Source: JALZHR01 sp036389695 (lineage in GTDB: Bacteria; Acidobacteriota; Blastocatellia; Pyrinomonadales; Pyrinomonadaceae). From it: DNA of 12,135 nucleotides. This document shows, one piece after another, positions 7,099-12,135 of the stretch. Numbering within the stretch: position 1 is the stretch's first letter; each line of letters begins with the position of its first letter. Location of the stretch: NCBI GenBank assembly GCA_036389695.1, contig DASVWG010000242.1, positions 1 through 12,135 on the forward strand, read 5' to 3'. The notes beneath the pieces were generated by a model. That model did no database searches. It was not told where the DNA came from and saw only the letters and a program-made list of their open reading frames with translations. Made by a program: the position numbers and the translations under genes.

Positions 7099-7551
7099 TT
7101 ATTTTTCCCGCAATACTTTTCTGACGATTTGCTTTTGAATTTCGGCGGTTTCGGCAGGCATTTCCTCAATCGAAAACCATCCGGCGGTTTTGATTTCGGC
7201 GCTGTTCGGCACGGGTTTGCCGCTCGCTTCGGCGCGAAAAAGAATTTCGATGTGGCGGTCTATCGTTCTGACGCCGAGCAGCTCGACGTTTTCCAATCGA
7301 AGCGTCGTTTCTTCGCGGATTTCGCGCTTAATCGCCGCTTCCGGCTGTTCATTCGCTTCGATAAATCCGCCGGGCAAAGCCCAGCTCGCGCCCGGACGCA
7401 GAAAATGGTCGAGCAGAAGAATTTTTCCTTCTTCGTTGACGACGACGGCGACCGCCGAAACGGTAAATTTTTTCTGCGTCAGGCGGACGGCTTCCAGACG
7501 GAGCCGGCGCGGCATCCGTTTCCACACGGCGCTGACTAAATTTTTCCACAT
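7099..7551 (-). CDS. Nudix hydrolase
   Basis: Hydrolyses a nucleoside diphosphate linked to another moiety; the substrate cannot be assigned. 150 residues, a normal single-domain size. The Nudix box is at residues 62-84: GFIEANE, then QPEAAIK, REIREETTL, fitting GX5EX7REUXEEXGU except that Thr83 replaces the last Gly. Before it, FTVSAVAVVVNEEGKILLLDH and GASWALPGG form the usual first strands; after it, LFRAEASG and GWFSIEEMP fit the later strands. The basic N-terminus (KRMPRRLRLEAVRLTQKK) is unlikely to be a signal peptide. No Shine-Dalgarno sequence is visible at this start. It lies upstream of pyrE in the same direction, so a role in nucleotide pool cleaning is reasonable but inferred. Confidence 0.93.
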   Translation of the reverse strand: MWKNLVSAVWKRMPRRLRLEAVRLTQKKFTVSAVAVVVNEEGKILLLDHFLRPGASWALPGGFIEANEQPEAAIKREIREETTLRLENVELLGVRTIDRHIEILFRAEASGKPVPNSAEIKTAGWFSIEEMPAETAEIQKQIVRKVLREK

Positions 7552-7583
7552 TTTAAAGGCAAACTTTTTATCAATATCGACAT

Positions 7584-7613
7584 CTATTTTTCCGTATCTT
7601 TTCTGGAAAATAG
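7584..7613. other. Small AT-rich hairpin in a divergent spacer
   Basis: CTATTTTTCC (7584-7593) can pair with GGAAAATAG (7605-7613) with one bulged T. It lies in the 156-bp spacer between the divergent Nudix and metalloprotease genes, where both promoters must lie. It could be an operator-like site or chance. No convincing -35/-10 pair was found in this spacer on either strand. Confidence 0.2.
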
Positions 7614-7707
7614 GCAGCGATAGACATTTTTTAATATTGTCGGCAAATTCCCGAGCCGATTCCTATTTCTCCAATTCAAACCATATCCGTTTACGCCCGA
7701 GGATTCA

Positions 7708-9717
7708 ATGACAAAATCAAACTGTCTTTTTTCTAAAACTTTCGCTATTTTTGTTTTCACGCTCGTTTTTGCGGGTTTCTCGCTCGGTCAAAGCCTGCAG
7801 CAGGATTTAAATCAATCGTTCAAGGCTTTCAAAATCTTCCGGCTCAGCGACTCCCGGCTCTCGTCGCCTGCGGTAGAGGGAAATCTCAATTCGCTGACCG
7901 TTCCGACCGCCGCGAAAAATTACGTTTTGAACCTGACGCCGAACGATTTGCGCTCGCCCGGATACAAAGCCGAAGAAACGACCGTCGTCGGCTCTCACGC
8001 GCTGGAATTTTCGGGCGTTAAAACCTTTAAAGGAAAGGTTTCCGGCGAAGCGGATTCGCAGGCGCGCCTGACGCTGGACGGCGCAAAAGTCGAAGGTTAT
8101 TTTCTTGCCGGCGCGGAAAAATTTTATATCGAACCGGCGCGAAAGTATTCGGAATTTGCGACGGAAGCTGATTTGATTGTTTATCGCGAAAACGATTTTT
8201 TAAATTCCCGCAGTTTTGAATGCCGCTCGGCGCTCGGCGAAAAAATCGAGAGCGGAATGGAAATGGTTCAGCCGGAATCGATGCCGGAAGCCGTTCAGGC
8301 ATTGCGCGTGATTGAGCTGGCAACGGAAGCCGATTTCGAATACGTGCAGGCTTTCGGCGGCTCGGCGCAGGCGAACGCGGAAATTCTGAGCATTCTGAAT
8401 ATGGTTGAAGGCGTTTACGAACGTGAATTAAATTTAACTTTCGACATCACTTTTCAGCATACGTGGACGACTCAAGACCCGTTTGCGGGCGCAAGCAGCG
8501 ACGCTTTTCTGCGCTCGTTTCAAAACTACTGGAACACGACTTTCTCGACCGTTCCGCGCGACGCGGCGCATCTTTTCACGGCAAAACCGCAGTTTTTGAT
8601 GCAGGGCTACGCCTTTATCGGCGAAATCTGCAAGCCGGTTTCGGCGACGCGCCCGAGCTATGCTTACGCTTTCAGCGGTAAAGTCGATTGGGCTCCGGCG
8701 AAATACAGCATCACGGCGCACGAAATCGGACATAATTTAGGCGCTAATCACAACGACACGCCGGATTGCGCCGCGACGATTATGAACACGACCATCAATG
8801 GCGGCGCGCAGCCGACTTTCTGCCAGGCTTCGCGCAATGATATCGCCAATTACGTCGCAGGAAACGGGGCGTGTTTGAGTCCGCGCAGCACGCGCCCGGC
8901 GCGTTTCGATTTCGACGGCGACGGCAAATCCGACTTGTCGGTTTTTCGCCCGTCAAACGGCAGTTGGTATATCATCAACAGCGGCAGCGATTCGTTCACC
9001 GGATTTCAATTCGGCACGGTCGGCGACCGCATAGTTCCGGCGGATTATGACGGCGACGGCAGAACGGACGCGGCGGTTTATCGCGGCGGCACGTGGTATC
9101 TGAATCGTTCGAGCGCGGGCTTTACCGGCGTGCAGTTCGGTTTGCCGGACGATATTCCCGCGCCCGCCGATTTCGACGGCGACGGGCGGGCGGATGTCGC
9201 CGTTTTCCGCCCTTCGACCGGCTACTGGTTTATCTCTTACAGCAGCAACGGCGCGTTTATCGCCGTGCAGTTCGGCGTCACCCGCGACGTTCCGATGCCC
9301 GCCGATTTCGACGGCGACGCGAAAGCCGACATTACCGTCTGGCGACCTTCAAACGGCATCTGGTATCGCATCAACAGCGGCAATAATACGTTTTTCGGCG
9401 CGCAGTTCGGGCAATTGAACGACCGCCCGCTGATGGGCGATTTCGACGGCGACGGCAAAGCAGATTTAGCGGTCTTTCGCCCGTCAAACGGCTACTGGTA
9501 TGCGGCTTACAGCGCGAGCGGCGCACTTCTCGCCGCGCCGTTCGGCGTCGCGACCGACACGCCCGCGCCCGCCGATTTCGACGGCGACGGCAAGACGGAC
9601 ATCGCGGTTTTTCGCGGCGGCGTCTGGCATCGCGTGACGACGGCGAATAATTCCTATTCGGGCTTGCAGTTCGGCATCGCGTCGGACACGCCCGCGCCGT
9701 CTTATTACAATCAATAA
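7708..9717 (+). CDS. Secreted zinc metalloprotease with six FG-GAP-like C-terminal repeats
   Basis: Predicted extracellular protease of the reprolysin-like (M12B/metzincin) type, 669 residues. Residues 1-28 are a signal peptide (FAIFVFTLVFAGFSLG). About 30-200 look like a pro-region (for example GVKTFKGKVSGEADSQARLTLDG). The catalytic domain spans about 203-395: zinc site HEIGHNLGANH (His338, Glu339, His342, His348) and a metzincin Met-turn at ATIM (Met359). From residue 401 six repeats of 42-47 residues begin at 401, 446, 488, 533, 578 and 623, each opening with DxDGDxxxD, a calcium-binding-type loop, followed by VFRPSNGxWY and xQFG. Such repeats occur in integrin-like FG-GAP/VCBS proteins and may bind surfaces or proteins. 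GAGGA (7699-7703) sets the start. A strong terminator follows at 9750-9781. No sorting domain is seen; the protein ends within the last repeat. Confidence 0.93.
   Translation: MTKSNCLFSKTFAIFVFTLVFAGFSLGQSLQQDLNQSFKAFKIFRLSDSRLSSPAVEGNLNSLTVPTAAKNYVLNLTPNDLRSPGYKAEETTVVGSHALEFSGVKTFKGKVSGEADSQARLTLDGAKVEGYFLAGAEKFYIEPARKYSEFATEADLIVYRENDFLNSRSFECRSALGEKIESGMEMVQPESMPEAVQALRVIELATEADFEYVQAFGGSAQANAEILSILNMVEGVYERELNLTFDITFQHTWTTQDPFAGASSDAFLRSFQNYWNTTFSTVPRDAAHLFTAKPQFLMQGYAFIGEICKPVSATRPSYAYAFSGKVDWAPAKYSITAHEIGHNLGANHNDTPDCAATIMNTTINGGAQPTFCQASRNDIANYVAGNGACLSPRSTRPARFDFDGDGKSDLSVFRPSNGSWYIINSGSDSFTGFQFGTVGDRIVPADYDGDGRTDAAVYRGGTWYLNRSSAGFTGVQFGLPDDIPAPADFDGDGRADVAVFRPSTGYWFISYSSNGAFIAVQFGVTRDVPMPADFDGDAKADITVWRPSNGIWYRINSGNNTFFGAQFGQLNDRPLMGDFDGDGKADLAVFRPSNGYWYAAYSASGALLAAPFGVATDTPAPADFDGDGKTDIAVFRGGVWHRVTTANNSYSGLQFGIASDTPAPSYYNQ
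8908..9714 (+). repeat. Six in-frame tandem repeats coding FG-GAP-like units
   Basis: Repeat units begin at 8908, 9043, 9169, 9304, 9439 and 9574, with periods of 135, 126, 135, 135 and 135 bp. Each starts with GATTTCGACGGCGACG or a near variant and later has TTTCGCCC or similar and CAGTTCGG. The second and sixth units have Gly-Gly in place of RPSNG, so the array looks like an old duplication series, not a recent expansion. Confidence 0.9.
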
Positions 9718-9749
9718 GTTTCCCTACAACTGAATACGCAGAAGGGCTT

Positions 9750-9781
9750 GAGGTACAAGGATTCGTCCTTGTGCCTCTTTT
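9750..9781 (+). terminator. Intrinsic terminator of the metalloprotease gene (UUCG loop)
   Basis: GAGGTACAAGGA (9750-9761) pairs with TCCTTGTGCCTC (9766-9777) over 12 bp, with one G-U wobble. The loop is the very stable tetraloop TTCG (9762-9765). TTTTAATTTT follows. It lies 33 nt after the metalloprotease stop and 26 nt before the TPR gene. Confidence 0.9.
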
Positions 9782-9807
9782 AATTTTGTGTTGAAATTTG
9801 GCTTAAG

Positions 9808-10308
9808 ATGTTTTCCGAGCAAGATGTAAAAAATCCCGCCAAACGCGAGGCGATCGAGCTTTTCAACGAAGCGTTTGAGGCACAGCAAGCCGGAGATTAC
9901 GACGAAGCGATAAGGCTCTACAAAGAATCCGTCAAGATTTTCCCGACCGCCGAAGCCTACACGTTTCTGGGCTGGACGTACAGCTTTCGCGGCGAATACG
10001 ATTTGGCAATCGCCGAATGTCTGGCGGCAATCTCGGTCGACCCGACCTTCGGCAACCCTTACAACGACATCGGCAGCTACCTGATTGCCAAGGGAAATTA
10101 TTACGACTGCGTGCGCTGGTTCAAAATGGCGATGAAAGCCGCGCGCTACGAAGCCCGCGCCTACCCGCATTTCAATCTCGCCGTCGTCTACGAAAAACGC
10201 GGAAAATTTCTCGAAGCCGCGCGACATTACGGCTTAGCTTTAGACGAACAGCCAAACTACGCGCAGGCTTACAAAGCGCTCAGAAAATTGCAGTCGAAAC
10301 TGAATTAA
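9808..10308 (+). CDS. Tetratricopeptide repeat protein
   Basis: Cytosolic helical-repeat protein of 166 residues, with no signal peptide or membrane segment. About four TPR units fill it: 15-48 (ELFNEAFEAQQAGDYDEAIRLYKESV), 49-82 (AYTFLGWTYSFRGEYDLAIAECLAAISVDP), 83-116 (AYND-type, less regular) and 119-152 (NLAVVYEKRGKFLEAARHYGLALDEQP). TPR proteins serve as protein-binding scaffolds; no partner can be named. No good ribosome-binding site is seen before the ATG. Since a strong terminator ends only 26 nt upstream, its promoter must overlap the terminator region or the end of the metalloprotease gene, or it relies on readthrough. It converges on the DUF2277 gene with a 30-nt gap. Confidence 0.88.
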   Translation: MFSEQDVKNPAKREAIELFNEAFEAQQAGDYDEAIRLYKESVKIFPTAEAYTFLGWTYSFRGEYDLAIAECLAAISVDPTFGNPYNDIGSYLIAKGNYYDCVRWFKMAMKAARYEARAYPHFNLAVVYEKRGKFLEAARHYGLALDEQPNYAQAYKALRKLQSKLN

Positions 10309-10358
10309 TCGCCGCCGAATCTGACAGGAAAAATTGAATTAACTGCCGCCGAATCTGA
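10301..10358. repeat. 24-bp direct repeat at the convergent TPR/DUF2277 ends
   Basis: Positions 10301-10324 and 10335-10358 are 22 of 24 identical (TGAATTAA, a variable pair, GCCGCCGAATCTGA). The first copy holds the TPR stop codon. The second holds the stop and last codons of DUF2277 on the minus strand (RFGGS-stop); the first copy read the same way gives RFGGD-stop. This looks like a short duplication of the DUF2277 3' end. Confidence 0.85.
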
Positions 10359-10611
10359 TTTGATTTCTTGTTCGCGTTTTTTCATTTTCGACTGCACGGT
10401 CTTTCGGCGGCGCATTTGTGACAAGAGAGTCAAGCAGTTTTTTTGAAGCTGATGTGATTTCTTCAATTGCCGCTTCAAAAGCATCTGCGTTGACAGCAGA
10501 AGGTTTATTAAACCCGCTCACTTTACGGACAAACTGAATCGCCGCCGCGCGAATTTCCTCATGGGTTGTCGGTGGTTCAAAGTTGTATAATGTTTTGATA
10601 TTTCTGCACAT
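10339..10611 (-). CDS. DUF2277 family protein
   Basis: Small conserved protein of unknown function, recognised from MCRNIKTLYNFEPPTTHEEI, then AAAIQFVRKVSGFNKPS and LLDSLVTNAPPKDR, all hallmarks of DUF2277. From ATG 10611 it has 90 residues, the normal family size. A longer reading from ATG 10671 adds 20 residues (MKIELTIRKAAKSDSFSFLI) and overlaps the upstream gene by 11 nt. I prefer the internal start because family members begin at MCRNIKTL, but neither start has a clear ribosome-binding site. A terminator-like hairpin lies just upstream (10616-10649). A short motif is repeated in inverted orientation on both sides of the gene. Confidence 0.87.
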   Translation of the reverse strand: MCRNIKTLYNFEPPTTHEEIRAAAIQFVRKVSGFNKPSAVNADAFEAAIEEITSASKKLLDSLVTNAPPKDRAVENEKTRTRNQIRFGGS

Positions 10612-10615
10612 AATT

Positions 10616-10649
10616 AAAAATGAAAAGCTGTCAGATTTGGCGGCTTTTC
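10616..10649 (-). terminator. Weak terminator-like hairpin after the two-TM gene
   Basis: On the minus strand GAAAAGC (plus 10643-10649) pairs with GCTTTTC (plus 10622-10628) around a 14-nt loop, followed by ATTTTTAATT. It begins 11 nt after the stop of the gene at 10661-11296. A 7-bp, mostly A-T stem is weak, and DUF2277 begins right after it, so partial readthrough is likely if it works at all. Confidence 0.4.
10628..10644 (-). repeat. Inverted copy of a 17-bp motif flanking DUF2277
   Basis: On the minus strand this reads GCCGCCAAATCTGACAG. The plus strand at 10311-10327 reads GCCGCCGAATCTGACAG, 16 of 17 identical. The two copies face each other across the DUF2277 gene, about 300 bp apart. 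A third partial copy in plus orientation is at 10345-10358. Confidence 0.75.
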
Positions 10650-10660
10650 TTATAGTTAAT

Positions 10661-11296
10661 TCAATCTTCATCTATGCCAAATCTTTTATGGATTCTATCT
10701 TTTTCGTATTCAAGAAGTCGTTCAGGAAGTTTTGTTGGAGTCCACTCCTTTAAAGATAGAGCAGAGAAGAAATAACTGGAGATAAGAATTGCAATTGTAA
10801 AAAAGAATGAGTTCTTCAAGCCAAAAAAGTAAAAGAAAATTATTGAGAAAAGAAACAAAGATGCAAATATAATTGAGAGATAAATCCTAGTATTCCTTTT
10901 CGCTTCAGTGTCTAATTCATTTTGCAAAGGTATTGATTTACTCTTAATAGCTGGAGCTTTTATAATATTTTCTTTATCCTGTTTGGAAGTATAACCATCC
11001 TTATAATCATCTCTTGCAGCCTTTAAAACGGCAATAGCTTTTCTTGTGTTCTCATAACTTACAACAGAATCAAATCCTTTAAATAAATTATTAAACTCTA
11101 TATAGTATCTGTTATTTTCACCAAAGACTTTTGCTAAGGTTGATAAACATTTCATTCCCCATTCATAGGATGCGCTACTATCAACCATATCAAAATTAAA
11201 TCCTCCTCCTCCCGTACGAAATTTGGTTTGTAGAACACTTTCTCCAATATCTAACAACTCTTCAAATCGCTGTAAATATTTTTGTTCCACTTTCAT
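10661..11296 (-). CDS. AT-rich two-TM protein of unknown function linked to lepA
   Basis: Not a family I can name with certainty; 211 residues. The N-terminal half (about 5-105) is helical and soluble: YLQRFEELLDIGESVLQTK, then SYEWGMKCLSTLAKVFGENNRYYIEF and TRKAIAVLKAARDDYKDGY. A W-x-S/C-x-x-x-L-x-x-VFGE pattern followed by an ILKAAxxDxxxGY stretch recalls a small module found in front of restriction, TIR or other defence effectors; this is from memory and unverified. A polar linker (about 106-135) leads to two close hydrophobic segments (about 138-159 and 163-182), then a charged tail (RLLEYEKDRIHKRFGIDED). The two-TM hairpin recalls SLATT-type effectors in general form only. The start lies 3 nt after the lepA stop, with only a weak GAGAG before it, suggesting coupled translation. 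Base use is strongly AT-rich compared with lepA, which suggests horizontal gain. Confidence 0.8.
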   Translation of the reverse strand: MKVEQKYLQRFEELLDIGESVLQTKFRTGGGGFNFDMVDSSASYEWGMKCLSTLAKVFGENNRYYIEFNNLFKGFDSVVSYENTRKAIAVLKAARDDYKDGYTSKQDKENIIKAPAIKSKSIPLQNELDTEAKRNTRIYLSIIFASLFLFSIIFFYFFGLKNSFFFTIAILISSYFFSALSLKEWTPTKLPERLLEYEKDRIHKRFGIDED

Positions 11297-11299
11297 AAT

Positions 11300-12135
11300 C
11301 TAACTCTCATTCACTTTCAAAACCGCCAAAAATGCTTCCTGCGGAATCTCGACGCGTCCGACTTTTTTCATGCGTTTTTTGCCTTCTTTTTGTTTTTCGA
11401 GAAGCTTGCGTTTTCTGGAGATGTCGCCGCCGTAGCATTTGGCGGTGACGTTTTTGCCCATGGCTTTGACGGTTTCGCGGGCGATGACTTTGCTGCCGAT
11501 GGCGGCTTGAATCGGGACTTCAAACATCTGGCGCGGAATCAGCTCCTTCATTTTCGCGGTGATGAGCTTGCCTTTGGCGTCGGCGGTTTTGCGGTGCAGA
11601 ACGAGCGAGAGAGCATCGACCGGCTCGCCCGAAACCAGAACGTCGAGTTTTACCAGGTCGCTTTCCTTGTAATCGGAAAAGTGATAGTCGAGCGAAGCGT
11701 AACCGCGCGAGACGCTTTTTAGACGGTCATAAAAATCCAGCACGATTTCGTTGAGCGGCAGCTCGTAGACGAGCATCACGCGCGTGTCGGTGACGTATTC
11801 AAACTTTTTCTGGAAGCCGCGTTTTTCGTCTAAAAGCGGCAGGATTCCGCCCAGATAAGCGTCGTTGGTCAAAATCGTCGCTTCGATAAACGGCTCTTCG
11901 ATTTTGGCAATTCTGCCCGTTTCCGGCATTTTCGAAGGCGAATCGACTTCGGTTACTTCGCCGTTGGTGGTCGTCACGCGATAGCGCACGCCGGGCGCGG
12001 TGGTAATCAAATCGAGATTGAATTCGCGCTCTAATCTCTCCTGGATGATTTCCATGTGAAGCAGACCGAGAAAGCCGCAGCGGAAGCCGAAGCCGAGCGC
12101 GGTCGAAGATTCCGGCTCGTAGAAAAACGAAGCGT
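11300..12135 (-). CDS. lepA: Elongation factor 4 (LepA), C-terminal part (runs off right edge)
   Basis: Ribosome-associated translational GTPase that back-translocates or helps in ribosome assembly and initiation. About 278 C-terminal codons are present; the GTPase domain lies outside the window. The visible part starts at ASFFYEPESSTALGFGF and contains CGFLGLLHMEIIQERLERE, DLITTAP, LDFYDRLKSVSRGYASLDY, KMKELIPRQMFEVPIQAAIG and the LepA-specific C-terminal end KCYGGDISRKRKLLEKQKEG followed by GKKRMKKVG and IPQEAFLAVL. These match E. coli LepA almost residue for residue in several blocks. No frameshift or internal stop is seen. The frame continues past base 12135. It is probably the first gene of a transcript with the two-TM gene, whose ATG lies 3 nt after the stop. 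Confidence 0.97.
   Translation of the reverse strand, partial: ASFFYEPESSTALGFGFRCGFLGLLHMEIIQERLEREFNLDLITTAPGVRYRVTTTNGEVTEVDSPSKMPETGRIAKIEEPFIEATILTNDAYLGGILPLLDEKRGFQKKFEYVTDTRVMLVYELPLNEIVLDFYDRLKSVSRGYASLDYHFSDYKESDLVKLDVLVSGEPVDALSLVLHRKTADAKGKLITAKMKELIPRQMFEVPIQAAIGSKVIARETVKAMGKNVTAKCYGGDISRKRKLLEKQKEGKKRMKKVGRVEIPQEAFLAVLKVNES

Noticed and set aside
7866..7876. GCCTGCGGTAG, an 11-nt match to the REP-like arm
   Set aside because: It lies inside the metalloprotease coding frame without the rest of the palindrome, so it is probably chance.
8908..9714. Regular spaced repeats considered as a CRISPR-like array
   Set aside because: Units are in frame, code for FG-GAP-like modules, and vary throughout without fixed repeats and unique spacers.

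Overview
The window looks like chromosomal DNA of an acidobacterium, most probably of the Blastocatellia/Pyrinomonadales type. This is an inference from gene content and style: a bacterial tricorn-like S41 protease, a secreted metalloprotease with FG-GAP-like repeats, a short zinc-ribbon protein of a kind common in that group, DUF2277, and GC-rich genes separated by AT-rich spacers. No rRNA, tRNA, CRISPR array, integrase, transposase or phage gene was found.

Layout from left to right. Positions 1-2931 (minus strand) hold the N-terminal 977 codons of a secreted tricorn-like protease that runs off the left edge; a good sigma70-like promoter lies just upstream. Diverging from it is a plus-strand recombination and nucleoid cluster: ybaB/ebfC, an AT-rich zinc-ribbon gene that interrupts the usual ybaB-recR pairing, and recR. 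A 153-bp pair of inverted REP-like palindromes follows, then a membrane-bound PlsC-type acyltransferase. Its end converges on pyrE (minus) across a 118-bp nested palindrome that ends in a T-run. Upstream of pyrE on the same strand is a Nudix hydrolase. A divergent spacer then leads to a secreted HExxHxxGxxH metalloprotease with six FG-GAP-like repeats, a textbook terminator with a UUCG loop, and a small TPR protein. The right end is a minus-strand series: lepA (C-terminal part, running off the right edge), an AT-rich two-TM protein of unknown function 3 nt downstream of lepA, and DUF2277.

Most genes are housekeeping: DNA repair (recR, ybaB), translation (lepA), pyrimidine salvage or synthesis (pyrE), nucleotide sanitation (Nudix) and phospholipid synthesis. 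Two secreted proteases add extracellular or periplasmic protein degradation. The accessory signals are two AT-rich genes set between conserved genes (3551-4036 and 10661-11296), two palindromic intergenic elements (4756-4908 and 6281-6403), and a small motif repeated around DUF2277. None amounts to a proven new system. The best leads are the lepA-linked two-TM protein, whose N-terminal half resembles modules found in front of defence effectors (from memory, not searched), and the REP/MITE-like elements.
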